Below, piece after piece: positions 43,114 to 51,139 of a stretch of DNA of 64,000 nucleotides (position 1 is the first letter of the stretch; the number at the start of each line of letters is the position of its first letter). The notes below the pieces were generated by a model. The model had not been told where the DNA came from and did not search any database. It saw only the letters and a list, made by a program, of their open reading frames with translations. Source of the stretch: UBA2396 sp038042175 (GTDB taxonomy: Bacteria > Planctomycetota > Phycisphaerae > Phycisphaerales > UBA1924). Both the position numbers and the translations under genes were made by a program. Where the stretch lies: assembly GCA_964358855.1 (NCBI GenBank), contig CAYHQQ010000002.1:1-64000 (forward strand). Direction: 5' to 3'.

Positions 43114-44511
43114 TCAGCGCGGGCAGGCGATCCTGGAGATGATCGGGCTCCAACGAGCCCTGAAATCGGCTCCGATGGTGGTGGAGTCGTCGAGCCAGTT
43201 GAGCGGGTTGGCCGGGCCCAGCCGGGCGTACGCACCCCAGATCGCCAGACCGTCGGCGCCGTGCCACCAAGGGAGAGTCAGCAACTGCTTGAGATTCGTG
43301 TCATTGACCAGCAGGGTGGGATTGACGTCGGGGCTGCACTGGCCCGCCTGCGACTTGTAGTGCCACCAGACAAACGGGATAACGATCTGGCCTGGCCGGG
43401 CGGTGATCGTCTGGATTCGGCGGGATTCTTCCATCGCGGACGCGAAGAAGGTCGCGTTGGCCGCGGGCGTGTTGACGGCGTCCGGGCAGGGCCCCACCAG
43501 CGGGGTCGTGGTGGTCCAGTAGAGTTGGTACAGCGAGGGCATCAGCACGTCGCACTGGGCCCACATGGGCTGGAGCAGATCGTTGAGCGCGCGACGGGCG
43601 TCGTCGTAAAAGGGCCAGGCGCCGGAGGGCATGCCATAGAAGCCAATCTTGGCCGCGGGGCGAGCGGCCCTGGCGCCCTCAACCGTGCGGAGGTAGAAGT
43701 CCAGGGCGATCGCGCGATATGCCTTTGACGAAAGGTCTACGCGCTGCGTGGAGTTGAGGTCGGCCCAGCCCACGGCGCCGGGAGGAGCGGTCCAGCCCGC
43801 CAAGATCTTGAACGCGGGATCCAGGATGGGAGTGTTGATGGCCGCGACGGCGTCGTCCCACTCGTTGAGCTGCGGGCCCGGCCCGATGAAGTTGACGATG
43901 AGTTCACGAAGGGGGAGAACAACTTCAAGATCGAGGCAGAGGATGCCGTCGAAGCCAGCGGGAACGCGAGCTGAAACGACTGTCGGCACCGACACGCTGT
44001 GCGCCGCCATCCAAGCGGCCATGTTGGCCTGCCACGCGGTGTACGTGCCGTCGGGGCTCTTGAGGATGAGCTGGATTCCCTTGTCGCCGTGGACACCGTT
44101 GGGACCGATGACGATCGGGATTTTGGGAAAGTCCTGCTCGTAGATGATCACGGCGTTGCGAGAGATGGGCGCGGAACCGAGATTGGTCACTGTGTCCATC
44201 GTGCGTCCGGGCTCCCAGACGGTCGAAACCATCCAGTAGTAGGTGAACGTCGGCTTGGCCTTGGAATCCGAGAACGCGTCGAAATCGGCAGCGTTCACAA
44301 CGCCGTCGAGATTGAGGTCGGCCTCGATTCGAGCGGCGGAGTAGTCGTCCATAAACCTCAGGCAGTCCTGAAGGTCGGTGACACAGTTGTGGTCGTAGTC
44401 GGGCTGCGCGCGCGCGGCATCAAGCCCACCAAAGGTTGAAAGTCCAACAAGAAGCAGGCGGGACAAACACATCCCAAACACCCCACACCGGAAATGCGGG
44501 TACCGAATCAT
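43114..44511 (-). CDS. secreted GH56 (hyaluronidase)-like protein with EF-hand-like N-terminus
   Basis: A 465-residue exported protein. The signal peptide is about 1-36 (ending AARAQ). The first 70 mature residues carry dockerin-like spacing (DYDHNCVTDLQDCLRFMDDY, DLNLDGVVNAADFDAF). A TIM-barrel-like domain follows, with GILCLDLEVVLPL, the SKAYRAIALDFYLRTVEGARAARPAAKIGFYGMPSG stretch and DVLMPSLYQLYW. These last two blocks resemble the order in GH56 hyaluronidases, but the usual DWE catalytic triad is written LDLE here. Enzyme activity is therefore uncertain. ATG 44511 gives the signal peptide; ATG 44472 is an alternative. No strong ribosome binding site. Confidence 0.65.
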   Translation of the reverse strand: MIRYPHFRCGVFGMCLSRLLLVGLSTFGGLDAARAQPDYDHNCVTDLQDCLRFMDDYSAARIEADLNLDGVVNAADFDAFSDSKAKPTFTYYWMVSTVWEPGRTMDTVTNLGSAPISRNAVIIYEQDFPKIPIVIGPNGVHGDKGIQLILKSPDGTYTAWQANMAAWMAAHSVSVPTVVSARVPAGFDGILCLDLEVVLPLRELIVNFIGPGPQLNEWDDAVAAINTPILDPAFKILAGWTAPPGAVGWADLNSTQRVDLSSKAYRAIALDFYLRTVEGARAARPAAKIGFYGMPSGAWPFYDDARRALNDLLQPMWAQCDVLMPSLYQLYWTTTTPLVGPCPDAVNTPAANATFFASAMEESRRIQTITARPGQIVIPFVWWHYKSQAGQCSPDVNPTLLVNDTNLKQLLTLPWWHGADGLAIWGAYARLGPANPLNWLDDSTTIGADFRARWSPIISRIACPR

Positions 44512-44693
44512 GATTGTGGTCACTCTCTTGCAATCGGGCTTTCTGAAGAAACCGAAGCCTGTCCTCACGCTCGCAAGATAGCGACCAACACCCCCTAGGC
44601 GGCGCGCGAAAATCCGATAAAACCGAGAATACTTCGCAATGTCTCCGGAACCGGTGGGTTCTCACGAGTTGAGCCCACAAATCGGGCCCACTG

Positions 44694-46676
44694 CTAGTGG
44701 GCGGCTTCGGTGACCCGAAGGACTTCCTGGACCGTGGTGAGGCCGCTGCTCACTTTGCGCATGCCGTCGGCTCGAAGCGAGACCATTCCCCGCTCGATGC
44801 ACATGCGCCGGAACTCGGAGACGTTGGGGTTTCGGGCGATCACGTCGCGGAGTTGATCATCGACGACCAGGAGTTCGTAGAGACCGACGCGTCCGGAGAA
44901 ACCGGTTTGGCGGCATCGTTCGCACCCCTTGGAGACCCACAACTTGTCGGTGGGCAGCCCCTGGAGGTTCAGGAACTCGCGCATCTCTTCGCCGGGAGCA
45001 CCCTGGGCTTTGCAGTGCGAGCAGAGGCGACGGATGAGTCGCTGGGCGAGCACGGCATTGAGGGCGGCGCCCACGAGGAAGGGTTCCATGCCGATGTTGA
45101 CCAGTCGCGTGACACTGCTGGGCGCGTCGTTGGTGTGGAGGGTGCTGAGAACCAGGTGGCCCGTGAGCGCCGCCTGAATGGCGATGTGGGCGGTCTCGTG
45201 GTCGCGGATTTCGCCCACCATGATGACGTCGGGGTCCTGACGAAGGAGGGCCTTGAGCGCGACGGCGAAGGTCATTTTGATGCGCTCGTGCGTCTGGGTC
45301 TGGGTGATGCCCTCGAGGGCGTACTCGATGGGGTCCTCGACTGTCGAGATGTTCATCGAGTTCTTGTCGAGCTGACGCATCGAAGCGTAGAGCGTGGTCG
45401 TCTTACCCGAGCCGGTCGGTCCGGTGACAAGCACGATCCCGTGGGGCGAGTCGATCTGGGCCTTCCAGATCTGCAGGATGTCGGGATCAAAGCCGAGCTG
45501 TTCGAGTTCGACGCTGATCGATCGCTGGTCGAGAATACGCATGACCGTCTTCTCGCCCACCGCGGAGGGGAGCGTGGACATGCGCAGGTCGAGCTTGCGT
45601 CCGGCGATGACGCAGCGGATGCGCCCGTCCTGCGGGATCCGGCGCTCCGAGATGTCGAGGTTCGCCATGATCTTGAGGCGGCTGGTGATGGCGTTGGCGA
45701 ACTTGGCGGGCGGGTTGAGGAGCTCGTAGAGCTCGCCGTCGATGCGATAGCGCACCTTGAGCTTCTTCTCGCCCGGCTCGATGTGGATATCGCTGGCACC
45801 CTCCTTGACCGCCAGTTGGATGATCTTGTTCACGATCTTGATGATCGGGCTGGAGGCCGAGGAGTCGTTGAGATCGACGTCCTCGCTCTTGGTCCGGTCG
45901 ACCTGAACGTCATTCTCCTCCTCGTCGCCAACGAGCTGGCTGATGTCGACATCGGCCTCGGCCTTCTCGCCCAGAAGCTCCAGAGCGCCTCGAACGTCGA
46001 AGGCGGTGACCAGCACGATCTTGCACCCGGCAACGCCCAGTCGCCCCTTGATCTCGTCGAGGAGGGCGACGTTGTCGTGGCGGATCACGCCCACGACAGG
46101 CCTGTTGCCCTCGGTCCGCAGAGGAATGACCAGGTGCTGGACGCAGAACTCGGGTGTGAGCCGCTGGAGCAGCCTCCCGTCAAATCCGCCCTCCAGGCCC
46201 TTCTCAAGATCGATGCGCTCAAAGGGGACCCTCTCTACCACGGCGACACCGTGTTGAACGGCGGCCTCGTCGGCGCCCATCTCAACCAGGACGTCGGCGA
46301 GCCGGCGTCCGGGCGATTGCTTGATGATGGACTGCGCGTTGGCGAGCGATTCGGCGGTGATGGCGCCCTGTCCCAGAAGAAGCTCGCCCAGCTCGCGGGG
46401 CGCATCCTCGAGCGACGGGTCGGGCTGGTAGAGGTCCGAGAGTGCATTGCCCACCGTGACTGGAGCGGCCTGCGCGGGCGCGACTGGAACCGCGGGATCG
46501 GCGGCGCCGGGTCGGGCGTCCGTTTCGCGCGGCTGGTTCGCGGGGACGGCCGGGAGCTGGCTGAAGCTCGATTCGGCCTTGTCGATCCGATGCTTCTTGA
46601 CGGCACCGCCGCGGCGCGGGCTCTCATCGCCCATGCCAAGGTCGCTCAGGATGTCGTCGATGTTGTACTTGGCCAA
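44694..46676 (-). CDS. pilB: type IV pilus/type II secretion assembly ATPase
   Basis: Hexameric ATPase that powers pilus extension or pseudopilus assembly. The 660-residue protein has an N-terminal linker (about 1-90) and a MshEN domain (about 90-230, LLGQGAITAESL). The GspE/PilB core follows, with Walker A GPTGSGKTTTLYA, Asp box DPIEYALEGITQTQTH, Walker B QDPDVIMVGEIRDHETA and His box LSTLHTNDA. The tetracysteine zinc site CSHCK...GCERC near the end supports PilB/GspE rather than PilT. It is the last gene of a five-gene minus-strand operon. PilB and GspE cannot be separated without the rest of the system. Confidence 0.9.
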   Translation of the reverse strand: MAKYNIDDILSDLGMGDESPRRGGAVKKHRIDKAESSFSQLPAVPANQPRETDARPGAADPAVPVAPAQAAPVTVGNALSDLYQPDPSLEDAPRELGELLLGQGAITAESLANAQSIIKQSPGRRLADVLVEMGADEAAVQHGVAVVERVPFERIDLEKGLEGGFDGRLLQRLTPEFCVQHLVIPLRTEGNRPVVGVIRHDNVALLDEIKGRLGVAGCKIVLVTAFDVRGALELLGEKAEADVDISQLVGDEEENDVQVDRTKSEDVDLNDSSASSPIIKIVNKIIQLAVKEGASDIHIEPGEKKLKVRYRIDGELYELLNPPAKFANAITSRLKIMANLDISERRIPQDGRIRCVIAGRKLDLRMSTLPSAVGEKTVMRILDQRSISVELEQLGFDPDILQIWKAQIDSPHGIVLVTGPTGSGKTTTLYASMRQLDKNSMNISTVEDPIEYALEGITQTQTHERIKMTFAVALKALLRQDPDVIMVGEIRDHETAHIAIQAALTGHLVLSTLHTNDAPSSVTRLVNIGMEPFLVGAALNAVLAQRLIRRLCSHCKAQGAPGEEMREFLNLQGLPTDKLWVSKGCERCRQTGFSGRVGLYELLVVDDQLRDVIARNPNVSEFRRMCIERGMVSLRADGMRKVSSGLTTVQEVLRVTEAAH

Positions 46677-46703
46677 CGGCGATCTCCGGTGCGCGGGGGC
46701 GCG

Positions 46704-47453
46704 TTACTTCTTGCTGCCCCGGGGCGTGGGAGCCCCCGGAGCGATGTCGTTGTCGTCGGGGTGAGAGCCGGAGTTGAGCTCTGACTTCATCAGGCGTTCG
46801 TACTCACGTCCGTCGCACCCGAGCTTGACGCCGCGTTCGCCGATCTCAAGCACCGAGAAGACCTTGGCGACCTTGTCGCCCACGCGATAGATCTTGCCGC
46901 TGATTCGCGCGATGGGACGGGGCCCAAGCATGACGCTGGTGATCTCGAGCGACTCGAGCGTCGACGCGATCTCCTGCTCGCGGACCGCGTCCAGTCGAGC
47001 CTTTTCTTCGGCCAGGCGTCGCTGCTCCTCGGACAGGCGGTGGTCGGAATCGTCAACAACCGCGACGTTGCCGACCGAGACGAGAGCGAAAGGATTGCGA
47101 CGGGAGCCCTCCAGGGGGACCTGCTCGGGGATGCCCTGGCACTCCAGGTCCGCCAGAACGCGGCGGGTCTGGGCCTCGGTGACCGAATCGACGCCCAGAG
47201 GGGTCAGGCTGACGTCGACGCGTTCGCCCGCCATGCCGGTGCGCTGGCTGTACACCCGCATGCCGTAGAGCGATGCGCCCCCAAAGGCCAGGAGTGCGAG
47301 CGTCAGGATGTGCGTGGACACGATCCGCGAGGATTTGGAGGGCGCGGGCGTGTCACTCTGGGTGCTCGTGCCGCGGAGCTCGGAGAGAAAGGTGGATGGG
47401 CCGCCGTCCTTCTTTCCCTTGGCCTGCGGATTGTCGTTGGACTCGCTGCTCAT
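46704..47453 (-). CDS. pilus/secretion inner-membrane protein, PilP/GspC-like
   Basis: A 249-residue single-pass membrane protein with a helix at about 46-66. The periplasmic part contains SRRNPFALVSV, which resembles the RRDPFxP motif of PilP, and a homology-region-like beta domain (SVMLGPRPIARISGKIYRVGDKV...) like GspC/PilP. The position between pilO and pilB supports this. It overlaps pilO by four bases (ATGA). The match is weak by sequence and rests on context. Confidence 0.68.
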   Translation of the reverse strand: MSSESNDNPQAKGKKDGGPSTFLSELRGTSTQSDTPAPSKSSRIVSTHILTLALLAFGGASLYGMRVYSQRTGMAGERVDVSLTPLGVDSVTEAQTRRVLADLECQGIPEQVPLEGSRRNPFALVSVGNVAVVDDSDHRLSEEQRRLAEEKARLDAVREQEIASTLESLEITSVMLGPRPIARISGKIYRVGDKVAKVFSVLEIGERGVKLGCDGREYERLMKSELNSGSHPDDNDIAPGAPTPRGSKK

Positions 47454-47995
47454 TGGGTTGCTCCCGGCTCATCCTGGTGGTAGATGCTGAGGGTGAAGGT
47501 GGCTTCCATGCGCCCGTCGTCGTCCAGCTTGCGTTTGAGTTTCAGGTCGGTCATCTTGGTGATACGCGCGAGCTGCTCGAGCTTGACGACAAAGTCGTAG
47601 AAGCCGGTGAAGCTGCCGTCGGTGGCGAGTTCCAGGGGCTGTTCCATGTAGGTCGCGGTCTTGATGGCCTTGGCCGACTTCATCGACGGGGGCCCGAGGC
47701 CCGCGGCGACGGCCAGATCGGAGACCTGGCGGACGACATTCTCGACCTCTTTCTTGGAGGGGAGTCGCGCCTCGATCGCCTGGATCTTGCCCAGGATCTG
47801 CTTGTTGGACTTCTCCAGGTCCGCGGAACGGGCGGTCTCCTCGCGGAGCTTGACCAGGACGGCCCGCTTGATCTCGATCTCGGCTTTGGCGGCCTTGATC
47901 TCGGCGTTCTGGGGGCGGAAGACCAGGAAGAAGCTCGCCACCGGCACTCCCAGCAGCACTACGAGCAACAGCAATTCACGCAATCCGGTTCGCAT
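47450..47995 (-). CDS. pilO: pilus assembly protein PilO-like
   Basis: A 181-residue inner-membrane protein with one N-terminal helix (about 6-25), a coiled coil (about 28-80, EIKAAKAEIEIKRAVLVKLREE...) and a ferredoxin-like C-terminal domain (about 95-175, containing GSFTGFYDFVVKLEQLARITKMTDLKLKRK). The GSYxxxxxFxxxLxxLxRI pattern is characteristic of PilO. It forms the alignment complex with PilN and PilM. It is 15 bases downstream of pilN and overlaps the PilP-like gene. Confidence 0.85.
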   Translation of the reverse strand: MRTGLRELLLLVVLLGVPVASFFLVFRPQNAEIKAAKAEIEIKRAVLVKLREETARSADLEKSNKQILGKIQAIEARLPSKKEVENVVRQVSDLAVAAGLGPPSMKSAKAIKTATYMEQPLELATDGSFTGFYDFVVKLEQLARITKMTDLKLKRKLDDDGRMEATFTLSIYHQDEPGATQ

Positions 47996-48010
47996 CGTGT
48001 GTACTCCTGT

Positions 48011-48877
48011 TCAGCGGGTGCCGCCGGGGTCCTTCTCAACGACCACCGCGGTGTGCGCCGGCGACTGTGCCGCGGCGGGGGTGGGGTGCTTGGGGTCGGA
48101 CTTGGTGAACTCGACGAGGCGATCGGGGCGGGTGATCGCGCGGGCGTCGGCGTTGGTCCGGAGCTGGGCCGTGATCTCGAACTTGTGGAAGTCGCGATCC
48201 TTGATCTTGGCTTCCTTGATGTAGACCAGCTCGACCTTGTCGAGAAGCGGGCACGCCTGCAGGATCGCGGCGTAGTCGGTGATGTCGTTGTAGACGGTGG
48301 AGAGCCCGCTGATCTTGATGGCGCTCTCAAAGCGCGGCGCCTTGACCTCGGCCTTGACGGCGTCGACGGGCTTGACGGGGGCCGACGGGGCGAGGGTCTT
48401 CACCTTGCCGCCCGCCGGGGGCGGAGGGACCTTGGAGTTGCCGGCGCCTGCGGCGGCCAGGGCCGCGGCCTCCTTGGCAGGATCGATGCGACGGCTGGTG
48501 AGCTCGACCTCCTCGAACGTGACGTTCCCGGGGAGCTTGGTGACGAGCTCGGAGAGCAGGACCGAACGGGGAATCTTCTCGAGAAGGGCGGTGGTGACCT
48601 CGGCCTTGGAGAGCATCTTGCGGCGTTCCTTGTCGAGGGCCTCGAGCTGCTCGATCTTCACCTTCTCCTGCCCGTACTGATCGCTGATGGCCAGCTGCTC
48701 GGCGCGGATGTCCTTCCAGCGTCTGGTCGTGACAAAGAACGCCATCACCACCAGGATCATGACGACCCCAAAGAGCGAGAGCATGATGACGTTGGCGCGA
48801 AACTCGGCCTTCCTGGCGACGTAGTCCTCGGGGAGAAAGCTCCCGCCGCCGCTGGGTTCCTTGAAGATGTTTTTCAT
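48011..48877 (-). CDS. pilN: pilus assembly protein PilN-like
   Basis: A 288-residue inner-membrane protein. A short cytosolic lead with the expected FLPEDYVARKAEFRANV (PilN binds PilM through such a peptide) is followed by a membrane helix (about 31-52) and a coiled coil (about 55-90). A Pro/Ala-rich linker (about 130-175) precedes a ferredoxin-like domain (about 175-240). The C-terminal 40 residues are low-complexity. The linker makes it longer than typical PilN (about 180-200). 31 bases separate it from pilM. Confidence 0.82.
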   Translation of the reverse strand: MKNIFKEPSGGGSFLPEDYVARKAEFRANVIMLSLFGVVMILVVMAFFVTTRRWKDIRAEQLAISDQYGQEKVKIEQLEALDKERRKMLSKAEVTTALLEKIPRSVLLSELVTKLPGNVTFEEVELTSRRIDPAKEAAALAAAGAGNSKVPPPPAGGKVKTLAPSAPVKPVDAVKAEVKAPRFESAIKISGLSTVYNDITDYAAILQACPLLDKVELVYIKEAKIKDRDFHKFEITAQLRTNADARAITRPDRLVEFTKSDPKHPTPAAAQSPAHTAVVVEKDPGGTR

Positions 48878-48908
48878 GGCAGTTGCTCCGTCGTCATGTC
48901 GTGTTCCA

Positions 48909-50105
48909 TCAGAGGTCGGTCGGGGAAAGTGCGAGGCCTACGGCGACTGTCCAGCCCGGCTGGGGCTCGCGGACATCGACGCCCACACAGGTTTCCGAAC
49001 CGGTGCGTGCGATTCGGGCGAGGGGATCTCCGATCTGTGCGGAGAGCTTGAGGGTTTTGGCGATGTGGTGGCAGGTCGAACGGATCCGCGCCTCGCCTCC
49101 CAGGAAAACCACGCGATCAGCCTTGCGCCCTGGAAAGAGCGAGTCGTGGTATCGGAGCGAGAGCCGCACCTCGTCGATCAGAAGCTCAAGGGGCTCGGTC
49201 AGATCGGCCCGGGGAGGAGCGACCGCTGGCTCGACGGTGGCGACGGGCGCGTTCTGTGCACCCTCCTGGTCGGTCGCGGGCGGCTGTGCCGGCTCGGCCG
49301 ACGGGGTCTGGACGGGCGTGGGGTCCGGGCACGGACATTCGAGCGAGGCCCGCACGCGACGCGCTTCGGCGAGGTCGCAGTGGAGCTGCTCGGACACCAG
49401 CTCGTCGAGATGGCGGGCGGCGACCTCGACAATGCGGGCGAACACGAGCTTGGGGCCATGGCCGATCATGATCTTGGTCGTGCCCGCGCCGATGTCGAGG
49501 TACACGGTGGTTCGGGCGTGGTCGTCGGCGCGCCGGCTCACGGGCTCGAAGGCGCGGATGACGGCGGTGAACTCGCTGTGCATGCCGACGGGCTCGAGTC
49601 TCGCGTCCTTGAGCCCCGAGAGCAGACGTCGGATGCACTCGCGGGGCGTGGCCATGCCGATCGCCTCGATCTTGTTGCCGGCGGTCGGGGACTCGATCTC
49701 GATGTGCCGGAAGACCAGCGCCGTGGCGTCGCACTCGAGCTGGGCCGCGATCGCGGAGGCGATCTGATCAGAGATCGCCACTCCCTCTGTTCGCACGAGC
49801 TGCAGGTGCTTGCAGACGGTGTGCGAGGCGGGAATGGAACAGACCACACGCCGGCTCTTGAAGCCGGCCTGCCGAATGAGTTTGGGCAGGGCCTCGAGCT
49901 GAAAGTCAAGCCGCTTGACATGGTCCCCGCGAAGGTTCAGGGGCGTGTCGAGGCAGGCGGCGCCAACGAGAGTCGGCGGCTGATCCCCGACGATCTGGAG
50001 CAGTTTCATCGAGCCGACACCAAAGTCGATGGCGATGGGGGCCTGGGTCTGGTTGAAGAGCCCGGAACCGACTTGGGACAAGCGTTTGAAGGCATCCAAG
50101 GCCAT
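48909..50105 (-). CDS. pilM: pilus assembly protein PilM-like
   Basis: Actin-like cytosolic protein of 398 residues that anchors the PilNO complex. The phosphate-binding motif PIAIDFGVGSMKLLQI is at about residues 23-38. The second ATP motif TTVYLDIGAGTTKIMIG and the C-terminal VFLGGEARIRSTCHHIA follow. A proline-rich insertion of about 60 residues (about 265-325) interrupts the fold. ATG 50105 begins MALDAFKRLS; a TTG three codons earlier is possible. It is the first gene of the operon pilM-N-O-P-B. Confidence 0.85.
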   Translation of the reverse strand: MALDAFKRLSQVGSGLFNQTQAPIAIDFGVGSMKLLQIVGDQPPTLVGAACLDTPLNLRGDHVKRLDFQLEALPKLIRQAGFKSRRVVCSIPASHTVCKHLQLVRTEGVAISDQIASAIAAQLECDATALVFRHIEIESPTAGNKIEAIGMATPRECIRRLLSGLKDARLEPVGMHSEFTAVIRAFEPVSRRADDHARTTVYLDIGAGTTKIMIGHGPKLVFARIVEVAARHLDELVSEQLHCDLAEARRVRASLECPCPDPTPVQTPSAEPAQPPATDQEGAQNAPVATVEPAVAPPRADLTEPLELLIDEVRLSLRYHDSLFPGRKADRVVFLGGEARIRSTCHHIAKTLKLSAQIGDPLARIARTGSETCVGVDVREPQPGWTVAVGLALSPTDL

Positions 50106-50308
50106 GGATCGCAAGGCTCCACCGGGCGCGGACCACTCCAGGGGCAGGGGTGCCCAGGGAGAGAGCCGAGAATCCGATGTGGAGTGGATCGGCGATCGCG
50201 GCCCGCACGATCAGGCACACGAACCAAGCCCGCAAAGATCGTGTCGGCAAGTCTGCGCTATTCGTACCACCCGGCACCGCGGGAACGTCCGAGAGTCTCG
50301 ACCCGGGA

Positions 50309-51040
50309 TTACCGGTCGTGCCTCACCGAGCAAATCTCGGTGAGCCGCGACAGCGCCGCGCCAAGGTCCCACCGCTGGTGCTCTCGGTCGCCCGTCGTGT
50401 TGCTGATCACGCGCACCTCGGCGTAGTGAACCCCCAAACGGGCGGCAACCAGCGCCACGCCAGCACCCTCCATCGCCTCGGCCCACGCGCCCGTGCTCGC
50501 GGCGATGCGTGCGGCCTGGGCGTTTGTGCCCGAGCACGCCGAGACCGTCGCGATCGGAGCCTGCGGCCACCCCGTAGCGGCGAGTGCGGCAAGCATGGCC
50601 GGATCGGCCTCAACCGAATCGCCCGCCAGGCCGGTGGCAAAGCCGACCGTCGAGAGTGGAACAAAGCCGTCTGGCGTTTGCACCCCTTCGTCGGCGAGTA
50701 GGTGGCGTGAGGCCACCAGAACGGAGCCGATCGCCAGGCGTGGCGTGCCGACGGAGTCGGCGTATGTTCCGGCGACACCAAGGTTGAGCACCGCGCCGTG
50801 TTCCTTCCTGGCGAGAAAGGCGCCGGTGCCGCCTGCGGCGTTTGCCTTTCCGACACCGGTGCGAATCAGGTCCACGCGTGGAGCGAGTTGCACCAGCTGC
50901 CAGTCCTCGCCCGGAGGAGGCTTGCCAAAGGCACGGCTGACCGCGAGGGCCTCGCCGGGTGCGGCGACGACCAGAAGGAGTCGAGGGGCCCGCCCGGCGG
51001 GATGCTGGGGCGGAAGGAGGGCGAGCACGCGAGGTACCAT
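50309..51040 (-). CDS. mqnB: futalosine hydrolase
   Basis: Removes the base from futalosine or 6-amino-6-deoxyfutalosine in the futalosine route to menaquinone. The 243-residue protein of the purine nucleoside phosphorylase/MTAN fold has TGVGKANAAGG, LNLGVAGTYAD, TVSACSGTNAQAARIA, the substrate-binding AEAMEGAGVALVA and VRVISNTTGDREHQRWDL. Glu in MEGAG and Asp in GDRE would be the catalytic pair. The N-terminus starts with an extra Pro-rich stretch. Other menaquinone genes are not nearby. Related MTA/SAH nucleosidases are less likely, given the SACSGT and RWDL segments. Confidence 0.83.
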   Translation of the reverse strand: MVPRVLALLPPQHPAGRAPRLLLVVAAPGEALAVSRAFGKPPPGEDWQLVQLAPRVDLIRTGVGKANAAGGTGAFLARKEHGAVLNLGVAGTYADSVGTPRLAIGSVLVASRHLLADEGVQTPDGFVPLSTVGFATGLAGDSVEADPAMLAALAATGWPQAPIATVSACSGTNAQAARIAASTGAWAEAMEGAGVALVAARLGVHYAEVRVISNTTGDREHQRWDLGAALSRLTEICSVRHDR

Positions 51041-51139
51041 CGGGCGATCGTAGAGCGGGGGAGCCCCGACCGGGGATCGACGCTGAAACCGGAGGGGGGG
51101 TGAGGCTGTAGACCCACAACACCCCACGAGAAGGGTCTC

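Noticed and set aside
44672..44700. Hairpin GCCCAC/GTGGGC around the pilB stop
   Set aside because: No T-run on the minus strand after it; not a convincing terminator.
44697..46784. 695-codon open frame on the plus strand
   Set aside because: Antisense of pilB, whose Walker and zinc motifs are complete.
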